Assembly (NCBI GenBank): GCA_032622095.1
Contig: CP136063.1
Coordinates: 115,710,723 to 115,774,722 of the forward strand
Origin: Siphonodentalium dalli
Taxonomy: Eukaryota; Mollusca; Scaphopoda; Gadilida; Siphonodentaliidae
Length of the DNA: 64,000 nucleotides
Reading direction: 5' to 3'
This document shows positions 12,592 to 25,300 of this stretch, piece after piece (position 1 is the first letter of the stretch; each line of letters begins with the position of its first letter). Both the position numbers and the translations under genes were made by a program. The notes under the pieces were generated by a model. It saw only the letters and a program-made list of their open reading frames with translations, was not told the origin of the DNA and did no database searches.

Positions 12592-12777
12592 AATAACCAT
12601 TTCATGACTGTAGCTACACTGTGCAGCATTGAAGATCATGCGAGTCAAGGTAAATATTGTTAGGCCAATTTAGTCTCTTACATATGCGAGGCTCCATATG
12701 GGAGACTTGCATGTATAAGAGAGCATTGGCATAGGGTTTTTGAAAATTTCAGGAAGCTCCAGTCATGGAAGTGTTAA
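12592..12777. mobile_element. piggyBac-like MITE, copy 2 (worn)
   Basis: Same internal sequence as the copy at 12290. The left TTAACCC has decayed to ATAACCA; the right end reads CATGGAAGTGTTAA. The internal 'GGCTCCATATGGGAG' hairpin is kept. Confidence 0.65.
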
Positions 12778-13228
12778 TCCAAAGTTTGAGGATGTTTTTT
12801 TTACTAAATATTTCGTAAATTCCATGAGTGATGATAATAGTACTAGTAAATTGTCTTAAAACGCATTATAAAAAACACAGATTATGTCTTTCATACATTC
12901 TGTTTGTATTGCTATCAATTGCATTGACATGGTAAGATAAATCTGTTCCCAATCAAGTGCAAACGGGGGCTATTTTGAGACCTATGTAGCAAACATGATT
13001 TTCAGTGTTTGAATAGATTTAGAAAATATGATCTCATGACGAGAACTTATAGTAGCAGTGACAGACTGACAGTCTAGTTAAAATCTCAGATCATGCGCTA
13101 TATGCAGAGATCAATGGAGGATCCATGGAATTTTCCTCAGACATGATCAACTTTGTAACTACAACTGAGAGTAAGCATGAAACATGTAGATTCCACAAGA
13201 ATCACACGAGTTTGTAGAATTGACACTA
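12778..13228. other. DCTN3 3' UTR and flank
   Basis: On the minus strand this follows the DCTN3 stop codon. I see no AATAAA or ATTAAA on that strand in the first several hundred bases, so the polyadenylation site is unknown. Confidence 0.45.
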
Positions 13229-13318
13229 TCAGTCTATAGGTTTCTTGGGTTGTGATGATATTTCCAACTGTGTCAATGTTTCGTCCCATTTCACAAACTG
13301 TTTGGAAAGAAGGTTTAT
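13229..13318 (-). CDS. DCTN3: DCTN3 coding exon 7 (last)
   Basis: 90 nt including TGA, encoding INLLSKQFVKWDETLTQLE to PKKPID. The acceptor is ACATTATAG. LLSKQFV-WDE is the best-conserved block of the family's C-terminus, which makes the exon certain despite its small size. Confidence 0.93.
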   Translation of the reverse strand: MNLLSKQFVKWDETLTQLEISSQPKKPID

Positions 13319-16300
13319 CTATAATGTGTTAAGGAAACAAATAATAATTTCGAATAGAAATCAGCTGAATCATAGAAATATTTCCCCCGTATGGCTCCCA
13401 GAATGCAACAGAATTCAAACTAAAAATGTATTTTCAATGGAAGGGGAAAAACACTATATCTTAAGATAGAGTTATTCCCTTTCCAATGAAAATAATGAAA
13501 CTTAGAGCACAGAACAAATATAAGTTGGTATCTCAACAAAAACAACATATTCTCAGTTTATTACACCAAATAAGTTGATAATACAATGTTTTGGAGCTTC
13601 CTCTATCAAATTGTATATACTATGGCATATATTTTATATAAAATTATCTGGGGTGCGAAAATTAAGTGGGCCTTTAATGTTAATGAATAAATATTAGAGC
13701 CCGAAGCCGCCACCGCCAGCCATATTGGCCACAAGCCGCCGCCAGCCATATTATCTCTAACGCCAGCCACATTAAAAAATCTCCGTCACCAGAATTGTAA
13801 AATGGCTGAGCCGTGTGAATGGGCTAAAATGTCAAGCAAAACTGTTCTATGAATCGCAAAGAACTAAACCGCATTGCCTAATATTGGCATACTCGTATGG
13901 ACACGGCATGGTTGTTATATTATCAGAACACCCGGGCCCTCATTGTGGAATAGACTATTCCAATGCATGCTTTCATATAAATAATAATAATAATAATAAT
14001 ATTTGTATAGCGCTTATCCCCAATAAGCGGGCCCTAAGCGCTTGACATAAACATAAACAATAAATATAAATATACACAATATCAAAGTCACTTTCTGAAA
14101 CAAGTAAGTTTTCAATGACTTTTTAAAGTCGTCAAGAGATGGTGACTCTTTTATGTTCAATGGCAGAGGATTCCATGCATTTGCGCATGTTACTTTGAAA
14201 GATCGGTAGCCAACCGTGATCAAATTAGCACCAGATGGTGTCAAAAGAAGTTTGTCCTCTGAACGAAGTGATCGGTGTGGGACATACGGAACAAGGATAT
14301 CACTGAAGTATGCTGGAAGAGATTTTGGGTCATGGGTTGCTTGATATGCATATGTAACAAGTTTATAAATAATCCTATCTGTCACAGGTAGCCAATGTAG
14401 TTCTTGCAACATTTCATCTGTGTCGTCAGATCTTTTACGACACAGAACTATCCTTGCAGCAGTGTGTTGCAGACGCTGAAGCCTGGTAATTTGGATAGAT
14501 GGTATACCAGCCAAAAGAGAGTTGCAATAGTCAAGTCGACTGAGAATCAGAGATGAAGCAAGTTTTTTAGCTGAGTCAGTGTTTATGTATTTCCTCATTT
14601 GACCCAGTTTTCGAAGTTCAATGTATATTGTCTTGCATATCTGGCTAATATGTGATGTCATAGAGAGTGATCTATCCAAAAATACACCAAGGTTCTTCGC
14701 CTTATCTGAGAAATAAACTTGGTTACCATCAATAGTCATAACATCTATGCCCACCTTTTCTATGTATGACGGCTTAGACACCCACATTACTTCAGTTTTG
14801 TCACTATTTAATTTTAGTTTATTAGCCAACATCCACGATTTCACAGAACCGATGCAGTTTTCCATTACAGTGAGAAGAAAATATGGGTTATCACCAGAAA
14901 TGTAAAGCTGTGTATCATCAGCATACATGTGAGCAGAGACACTGTGTCGCCTGATGATCTCACCAAGTGGTTTGGTGTAGATTAAGTACAAGACAGGCCC
15001 CAGGACAGATCCCTGAGGGACTCCATATTGCAGATGAAAGGTTTTTGAAAATGCACTGCCAATTTGAATCCTCTGAACACGATTAGAGAGATATGAACCG
15101 AACCGAACCACTTGAGCGCGCTGTCAGATATCCCAAAAGAAATTTCCAATCGCTTCAACAGTATTTCGTGATCAAGAGTATCGAAAGCTGCGCTCATGTC
15201 AAGCAGGGATACTAGTGAAAACTTGTTATCATCACTGGCAAGAAGAAGGTCTGAAGTGATACACAACAATGCAGTTTCAGTACTGTGACCAGGTTTGTAT
15301 GCTGACTGAAATTTTTCCAGAAGCAAATGTTTCTCCATATGATTTCTCAGTTGTTTGAGGACAGCTTTTTCTAACAGCTTCGAGACGAATTGAAGGTTTG
15401 AGATGGGCCTATAGTTCTTTAGCAAGTCGGCATCCAGAGAATTATTTTTAATCAGGGGAATCACAACGGCCTCCTTAAAACAGTCAGGAACAACACCTTC
15501 AGACAAAGACCAATTTATGAGCTTTGTGAGTGGTTCTAATATAAAATTGATATGTTCCACCAGTAAAGAAGTTGGAATGGGATCCAAAACACATGTTTTT
15601 GAAGTGGATGATAAAATAAGTTCCTTGACCTCATCACATGTAAGCTTGCAGAACGAACTAAGACTGTCACCAACGAACGGTTTGAACTCTGCTTCAGCAT
15701 CCACTTAGTATTGAAAGGGTTAAAGTATAAATTGTTTATTTCGACAAGACTCAGTCTCAGACATTGCCGGCATTAATTTTGTCAATATATGCACATAACC
15801 TGTAGAAGAGAATAGAAAATAGTTTGAAATATTATATCATTGTTATCGGATTCATCGTTCAATGATGCATGCATATATCGCAATATGCCAGTAATGATAG
15901 CAGTCTGAAGTCGACAGAAGTCCCAATGTAACTATATCGATTAGATGGGGAAACTACATAGTACATACATGCGTTTGTTTTAGCGTTGGTGGTGAACCCG
16001 TCGAATGCCAGACCACACATATTCATTTGGTGTTGCCCGTGTTGGGCTTTTCCATTATGGCGAAAATACACGAAAGACTTGGGGTATATAACCAGGGATT
16101 AGGAATATTTAAGAAATGAAAATACGATGACTGATAACGTCTCAGCCGGCAGAGCCGCCATATTTCGTCAGCCACGAACATCGCGACAGCCGGCTTAGTT
16201 AGCTAACCAGCCACGAAATTGGTTGAGCCAGCCACGAAAACTATTTGTCGTGGCTTCGGGGTCTAATAAATATGGTCCATATTTATCCATATGCAAGATC

Positions 16301-19300
16301 TGGCGATCACATGCATCATCTGACCGTTGGTAGTAAATGGACCCTGAAGTTTGATGTTGTCGATCTAAACCTCCCTGTTAAGTTCAACAAACCGTGTTAT
16401 ACCTTAGTAATCATAGTTTTGAGAATAACCACAGTACATGTAAAGATCAGGCTTCTGACAAGAGTACTGATACAAGTGCAACGCCACGCGTGGAATATGC
16501 CCCTCAATGCTCAGTAGAGTAGGCAATACTAAATATTTGTATGGATGGAAATTTATTATAATTTTCTATACTCAATACTAAGGAAATCAATGGATAAAAC
16601 TCATTGTATCCTTTCCCTCATATTGACCTAACATTTTTCCAAAGATTTAAATCCAACTTTTGGTACTTGGAATAACAATGCTAAATGTGAAGCAATTGAA
16701 GATGGAGAATATTGCTATTTCTCAAAAGGGGAATAACTCTGACAAAAAGACATGGATAAAACCTGTCAGTATCCTTCCATCAATCCTGGTCTATTAGCAT
16801 TCCAAATAACATGAAAGTCCGACCATTGCTACTGGAGTTACAATGGAAAATGTCTGTACAGAGTGAAAATACAATCTTAATTCTAAGTTCAATAGGAGCC
16901 ATAACTCTGGTATTGATGAATAAGAAGTGAGTAGGATACCCCTAAACAGGCTAAACTGGTCTATGAACATACATGTACCAAAGCAAAACCAAATCCATAC
17001 CCAAATTACAAGCTGAAATGTTCGTACGGACACAAAATTGACAAATCTCCAAGTCAAACAAGGGCTGTAACTCTGGTACAAATGAATGGATGAAACGCAT
17101 GTGGGTATCCTTTCACGTATGCTGGGCAATCCCCATACCAAAGCACAACCAAATTTGATGAACCATGCCTGAGTTAAATGCTGAAATGTTCGTAGAGAGA
17201 CAAAATCAATAAAAGGTCAGCCGACCACAGTGTTCCCCGACAACGTGGCAAGTCAATGCCGCTTTGTTAAAGAAATTAAAATAAATGTTGAAATTTTCTA
17301 AGTCGAAAAGGGTTGAAAACTTGGTAAAAAAAATAATTGTTCCGTCATCTATATACATGTTGCACATCTTCAATATATGGGCAACAATATTCTGAAGTTT
17401 CAGAGGCATAATGAGGTATTTGAACACATTTAAGTCTATGATAGGCCAGCATAGAAATTCACTAGTACGTCTGATTCATAGATATAGGTATACTGTAAAT
17501 CAGTTTGTATGTCCGTAAGTGGACGTATTTGTTTTTTCCCGAGCTTGTACACCTTCATTTTTAGTTTCAAATAAAACCTCGGTCGGATGTTTTTTAGTGT
17601 AGTTTTTTTTCTACTTTTTTGCAACATTCATTTCTTGGTTAATTGTTATGAAACATGACAGAGATTTTTACCATCATGGCTGCCAGCAAGGTAATTGCCT
17701 GGGGACTGTTGTTCAATTACTTAAGGACCCTGGCTCCTAACTTTAGGAGCTGCACTCTGAATACTCTATCAGATACCTGAAAGGTTTGAAGAAATCTGTA
17801 ATGTATTAGCAGTTTTTATGTTTACCCATACCATAGTATGGTAAACATAGTGTCGTTGCCCGGATTGACCACTCGTCGTTCGTCCGTCTGTCTGTCCGTC
17901 TGTCTGTAGACACTTTACGAGTAATGCGATAACTCAAACATTTTCTATCCGATCGAAACCAAATTTTGTATATGGGTTTCTCAGCCCAAAATACAGATCG
18001 AGTTCGAATTTGGGTTTGATCCGAGATTTTGTTACAGAGTTATGGCCCTTTTTTAACTTAGAATTCACGCATTCTGCCATACCTCAAACATTTTTTATCT
18101 GATTGGAACCAAATTTGGTATGTGAGTTTCACAGCCCAAAATATAGATCGAGTTCGAATATGGGTTTGATCCGATTAATATTAAAGGAGTTATGACCCTT
18201 TTTCGAGAAAAAAATTTGAGAAAAAAAATCGATTTTTAAAAATATTTATTTTTAACTTTTATAATAATAATAATAATAAAAGGTCAGCAGACCACAGTGT
18301 CCCCCGACAACATGGCAAGTCGATGCCGCTTTGTTAAAGAAATTAAAAACAAATGTTGAAATTTTCTAAGTCGAAAAGGGTTAATAACTCCATAAAAAAA
18401 ATATTAGCTATATAGATGTTGCAAATCACCAACATGTTAGGAACAATATCCCAAAGTTTCAAATCTCTACATTTAAAACTGTAGGAGGAGTTGATTACAC
18501 CATGAAGGTACCCAATCTCATCCAAAAGGCAAAAATGTTCCAAATTTTCTAAGTCGAAAACCCCCCAAAAATATGGAAAAAATGATATTTTTTATTAGCT
18601 ATATAGATGTTGCAAATCACCAACATGTTAGGAACTATATCCCAGAGTTTCAAATCTCTACATTTAAAACTGTAGGAGGAGTTGATTACACCATGAAGGT
18701 ACCCAATCTCATCCAAAAGGCAAAAATGTTCCAAATTTTCTAAGTCGAAAACCCCCCAAAAATATGGAAAAAATGATATTTTTGATTAGCTATATAGATA
18801 TTGCAAATCACCAACATGTTAGGAACAATATCCCAGAGTTTCAAATCTCTACGTTTAAAACTGTAGGAGGAGTTGATTACACCATGAAGGTACCCGATCT
18901 CGGACGGACGGACGAGGGTCATTTCTATAGTCCTCCGACGGAAACGTCGGGGGACAAAAATGTCATTGTCATTTGTTTTCATTTAGATATTGATGATTAT
19001 GATAAAAGTTGATAAAAAGATTTCCAATGTGTCTCTTTAATTTTTTTAAATAATTAAAAAAACTTTTTAACTTAAAAAAATTTGAAAAACTAACACCTTT
19101 ATAACTCTGCCAAGGGTACCCCGAATCACCACACCAAATTTGATTAAATCGGTCCAAAATCTTGTGTTATGTACTGGTAAATCTGTTTGGAGCAACATTA
19201 AAACCAATTCACCAATTGCCTTTGGACTACTTAGCTATTGATAAGGCTATATTATTTTCTGATGTCTCTTATGCCAATGTGCAAATAATCTGATAAAGAA

Positions 19301-22300
19301 GGCTATGGCATCTAATTTAAAATAAAGATTCAACAATAAACATCACATGATATTAACAGTAGACTTGGACATCTGTGCTGCAGAGTTATATCTTCAGATG
19401 GTCTGATATCATTATAATTGTTATTGGTTAATAGAGAGGTCAGTGTTCAACATAAACAATTCCTGTGATATTTTGACAGCTCTGCTATATATAATTGATA
19501 TTAATGGGTCAGTGGTGAGGTTGCTTATCTGTATACTAGGACACATTATTATTGTAAACTTAAATTGGACTCTCTTAACCCAAGTATTCCATGCCCAGGT
19601 CACGCCTACACATTTAACACATGGGCTTGCTGGCTGTGGCGGTTTAGCATTACAGATCCTGTACCAGTCCATTCTCTTATATAAATGCGAGTGACCCATA
19701 AATTCCAATAATTTGTGTTATGTACATTTGTTTATAATAGTACATAACAGTATACTCTATAATTCAACACCAAAACTCTCATTTATCCGATCATATTAAA
19801 TTTTTATCGCCAAGGGATGGGTTAACATCTGCCGATCGTGATCGGCCTCTCGTTACAGATTGGGAGTATGCATTTTTGACATAATTAAAGGATACTATTG
19901 AATTATATTGAGCCATTAGCTTCCTGGTTTCTTCTGTTAATTCTGAGGCTTGGTCCTGGAAAAAAATTTAAGACTGTCAAATAAGATAAATCATGCCAAG
20001 CAAAATATTCATTAATAAACGGTAAACTATCATGGACATAGGGAGAGAGTACATCCATATGGCCATACTATTTCTAAGGTTATATTTTCAATCAGAAGAG
20101 AATTTGAAGCTTTTACAATGTTTACTTGAACAGCCTGGACAGGTTTTATCCATGTGTCTGGTATCTCCGTCATTCTCCGTAATGGTATTTGTAAATGATG
20201 GAAACTACTGAGTCAACGTGCTGCACACAATGCCCAACTTACGGCAATGTCATATTCTTACATTTGAAGCTATCATCATGACCTTCGCAAACCATCGTGA
20301 TATGAATGTATCAATAAAATTACATTTGTTCTAATTCAGCATCAGATGCAAAAATTTCTGATGATGCATTGCTCACAACCTTGTCTGCATGGGCTTTTAT
20401 GATTTCAGAACCCTGGATGCACTAATTTATTGATGTTAACAGGATTTGTTTTGGGGGAAAATGGTTGATTTAGCACAAAATGTGGTTCAAAATGCCTACT
20501 AGGCAACTAAAGTGCAAGGTGAATAAATTGATGACTAATAACAATGAAAGTGTCAATGACACTGTAGCTCAACTTGGAAAGGGAATAATTTAATGTATTA
20601 CAGTCAATGGAGCGATTAGGAATGTGGAAAGTTGAATGTCTAATGCTAGTTTATAGACATGAAGAGAAAAGTAAAATCCAAGATGGCTGCTGGCGGCCAT
20701 GATTTCGGCCGAATGACCCCAAAATGAGTCGTTCCCATCTACATGTCATCGTTAACATCCATGACAAATTTGATGACGTTCAGACTAAAGGTACGACCTG
20801 TAGCCCATGCTAAAGAATTTAGTCATACAAAGAGTAAAATCCAAGATGGCTGCTGGCGGCCATGTTTTTTGGCCAAATGACCCCAAAATTACTCGTTCTC
20901 ATCTACATGTCAATATTAACATCCGTGACAAATTTCATGATGATCAGACGAACAGTATGACCTGTGGCCCATGCTAATGGATTAAATTTTGAAATCCAAG
21001 ATGGCCCCAAAATGAGTCGTTCCCATCTACATGTCATCGTTAACATCCATGACAAATTTTATGACGATTAGACTAAAGGTACGACCTGTAGCCCGTGCTA
21101 AAGGATTTAGTCATACAAAGGGTAAAATACAAGATGGATTCTGGCGGCCATGTTTTTTGGCCGAATGACCCCAAAATTACTCGTTCCCATCTACATGTCA
21201 TTGTTAACATCCATGACAAATTTTATGATGATCAGACTAAAGGTACGACCTGCAGCCCGTGCTAAAGAATTTAGTCATACAAAGAGTAAAATCCAAGATG
21301 GCTGCTGGCGGCCATGTTTTTTGGCAGAATGACCCCAAAATTACTCGTTCCCATCTACATGTCATTGTTAACATCCATGACAAATTTTATGATGATCAGA
21401 CTAAAGGTACGACCTGCAGCCCGTGCTAAAGAATTTAGTCATACAAAGAGTAAAATCCAAGATGGCGGCCATGTTTTTTGGCAGAATGACCCCAAATTTA
21501 CCTGTTCCCATCTACATGCCAATATTATCATCCATGACAAATTTCATGATGATCAGACGAACAGTACGATTTGTGGCCCGTGCTAACGGATTAAATTTTG
21601 AAATCCAAGATGGCCGCTGGTGGCCATTTTTTTGTCCGAATGACCGCAAAATGACTCGTTCACATCTACATTCCAATTTCAACAGCCATGACAAATGTTT
21701 TTTGGACGAATGACCCCAAAATGACTCGTTCCCATCTACATGTCATTATTAACATTCTTGACAAATTTTATGATGATCAGACTAAAAGTACGACCTGTAG
21801 CCCGTGCTAAATAATTTAGTCATACAAAGAGTAAAATAAAGATGGCTGCTGGCGGCCATGTTTTTGGGCCGAATGACCCCAAAATTACTCGTTCCCATCT
21901 ACATGTCAATATTAACATGCATGACAAATTTCATGATGATCAGACAAACAGTACGGCCTGTAGCCCGTGCTAATGGATTGAATTTTGAAATCCAAGATGG
22001 CCACTGGCGGCCATGTTTTTTTTCCGAATGACCCAAAATTAATCATTCTGGTCTAAATGTTGATGTCAACAACTGACAAATTTCATAATGATCCGACCAA
22101 AGGTACGACCTGTAGCCTGCATTGTTGACGCCTTACGTACACACGCACACACGGACGACAAAGCCATGGCAATAGCTCAAACTTTACAAAGTAAAGTTGA
22201 GCTAAAAATGGGGTGGCTATACTTACCTGTTGTTTCAAATGCACTTGACATAGATCCTTCAGCTTCTTAGATAGCAGTGGGACAGCTGCAATACACAAGG

Positions 22301-25300
22301 ATAAAATAATTCATACACAGTTATAGAGCATCAACAATATGTTATGTATGCACATAACAGATGTATCAGAAAGTATGGCCCAGTATGCTGTTTTAACTGC
22401 TTCATATGTGTGTGAACAAATAATCAATTGTTTATGTTATGATCGGAATGGCACATTAAGATGTCCCTCAACTCAGATCAAGCTTGTAAATTGATACCGA
22501 TTTATGCCTATGTCAGGGTTTGAAGTTTGAACCCACAACCTCATCTAGTCCAGGCTGCAATAATGATATCCACGATTGTAGGTTATAGTCAGTAATTTGA
22601 GCACTGAAATTAACTAACAAAACAAAATAATTTATTATACATCTATACAATTGTTATTTAATGGTATGTAATGGTCCAAGTCAAACAGTAGCTTTCATTA
22701 TGTGAATGCAAAGTCAATGAATCTTGCTATTGTTGGCATGAAGTTTAGGGCCCTGTGAATTGGCATGTTTCCACATATTCAAAATCTGATAACGAATCAG
22801 AAATCCAATGTGGATATCAAATGGAATCTCGAGTTTAAGAAAAAGTTAGATTTGGAGTCGACAACGAATCACCCAAGTGATATCGAATTGAATATCAAAT
22901 ATTCACAGGGCTTTATTGATGTTATTGTTGAATTGTGAAATTAAAGGGCCTTTGTTGTTGGTTATAAATTAGAAATAACATTTATCAAATTACGATAATT
23001 TCCTCAAGAATATACTAAAAGTATATCATAATGATGATATGAATGCGATATTATTCACAAAACATATGCTTTGTGTCCGAGAAAATACAGGTTGAGTGTT
23101 GTTTAATTTCTTGCAAAAAGCGCAGTGGATTGTTTATAAGCAGAGTAACAATATTGCGTCATTTTCTTATTTAGATTATAACGTCGGTTGTAAAACCCCT
23201 AATCTGGTGTGTCTAAACTTACAACTCACAATACTACTCATAGTAAATTCCTTATTTGGTATGTATTACCATATATAGATTTAATAGGAGAAAATATTAA
23301 CTGGATTGAAAATATTCGTCTCTTCGCAAGGACAATTATATTACTCGTTTTCTGTCTGATCATTTCCCAATCATGAAGTAACTGGATTTTGAACTGACAG
23401 TGGGCAGAATAGTCCGATTAAAATAAAATTATGGTGTGATTTCAAAAATTCCAATAATTTTATCTTCGCCTTCCATATCGCAACGGAACATTTTCATTGG
23501 ACGATCCGGTAGTGCCAAGTGTTTGTCTACAAACAAAAGGTTCTGTAAAGATTTTGATGTTTGTTGACATAACAAAGCATACAAACATGACAATAACATG
23601 CAATATTTTTGATTGGTATAAGAACAACATCTGTCTATAATATAATATTCTGTCTGTTTATGGCGTTTTTTTGCGGAATTGACCATTTTAACAGCTATAC
23701 CCACCGCAAAGGTCACCCGTGTCTTTTAACAGAAACTGACTAAATGTGATAAGCATGAATTAATGTAGCAGAACCAACCTTGAGGAAATATTTAAGAGCA
23801 AAATATGTATTTCATCTTCAAAGATGATGCTAGAACATGTGGGAATAATTTGTAGATCAGTCTGTCACAACCATTAAATATGGTAGGTTGCAAACTAGAG
23901 ACTCTTGTTAGGGATTTGTTAGGGACACTGGCTGAGTCAATATACCAGGTTATCATGGAACCCTCCAAAACACACCAATTCCCAAATTGTGAGGTCCAAT
24001 ATAAGGAAGTGTGGTGATGTGGAGACAATGACCCCTTCAGCATCGCTAACACAACCATACCTTTGATATGTTCACTGTCTAACATCCCTTGCAATGATGA
24101 CATCTGTTCCAGATCTTTTACTTGTTTTTCGACAAATTCTTCAGCTGAGAAGAAAAAAAGAAATCATTACTAAATAATCCCAAACTACCCAGCAAGTTGT
24201 TTGAGCTTAATATTGGTTCTCAGCTTGATGGCATGATATGAGAAACTTGAGATTATTTCGCACTTTCATTAACCCATTCTTTATTAAATTTTGGATTCAG
24301 TCAATGGTTATAAAATTTAACTTAGGAAATAAAACACATTGCAAGCATATTTTTTCCAGCATTTTGATTACTTTTCACAAAACTCAACACAATTTTGCAA
24401 TACTTAGTAATATGGATATAATGATATTTCCATAACCAGTGTAAGTGATGAATTTCTTGATATCATTGTAGTATGAAGAGGTGGTTAGTATGTACATTTA
24501 TTTATTCACTTACCAGCTATTATTATGTGCTGCTTTGCGGCCACTGATGTTGTTAGGTCTTCAGAATATGAAGGGTCAAGATACTTCTCCAATTCTGGTA
24601 CTGGAAATGAAATTGTTTTACAATATTTACATAACAAATGAATTCAAACTGAATCTTATTCAACAATTGGTCAATATCCTATTTAACAATGTGTTTCATA
24701 CTTCAATGAAACAGATTAATACTCAAGAAACACACCATAAAACAAACTGGTATCACATGGCCAAAAAACAGATGATTTACTGGTAGCAATCAAGATTATA
24801 TTGGGCTAACTTCAGATAATCTCCAAACTCGAGTCGGGTTTAAAAAAAATAAATAATAATAATAAGAATTTATGCAAATAATACTTTTTAGAATATAAAT
24901 AATTATGAGCAGAAAATGATATAAGAAATGATTGTAGGGCAATTGTGTTTTATTGAAGAATAGGGCTTTATGACTGTTGGGTACACTTAGTGTGAACCAT
25001 GAATAGTTACACAGCCATATTCCTCAATAAAACTAGTCACTACAATACATGACAAAGAAAATATCATCATCTATTTTCGTGAACTGAATGTTACTTACAT
25101 TTTACATACACCTGTGGAATCCTCTTCTTACCAGCTGATACAGCTGAGATCTTATTGTGCACATTAGTCAGACTATCAATGCACTGAAAAAAAAACACGC
25201 ATGAAATGAAATGAAGGACTCGTTTTTAGAGTGAACATGGTGAATACATTAACATTAGAGATTTCTCAGCTACAACTACATTACTGATACATAAACAGAA

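Larger units (their letters stand above)
13695..16265. mobile_element. hAT-like TIR element, 8-bp duplication ATAAATAT, split by a LINE
   Basis: The ends TAGAGCCCGAAGCC and GGCTTCGGGGTCTA are inverted repeats, and ATAAATAT lies directly outside each end (13687-13694 and 16266-16273). An 8-bp duplication with a TAGAG/CAGRG start is the hAT signature. Subterminal DNA repeats 'CCAGCCA' and 'GCCGCC' phrases. No hAT transposase is seen. About 1.74 kb of the 2.57 kb is a later LINE insertion. Confidence 0.8.

Noticed and set aside
18764-19012. Frames across the 18.3-18.9 kb repeats
   Set aside because: The same peptide recurs with each 200-bp unit and comes from non-coding Helitron-like core repeats.
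20545-22208. Regularly spaced repeats resembling a CRISPR array
   Set aside because: Units are 150-170 bp, degenerate and without short unique spacers, inside an animal gene intron; they are transposon core repeats.
23429-23716. 95-codon minus-strand frame in DCTN3 intron 4
   Set aside because: No recognisable domain, not flanked by splice sites that keep the DCTN3 frame, and absent from the family's protein.
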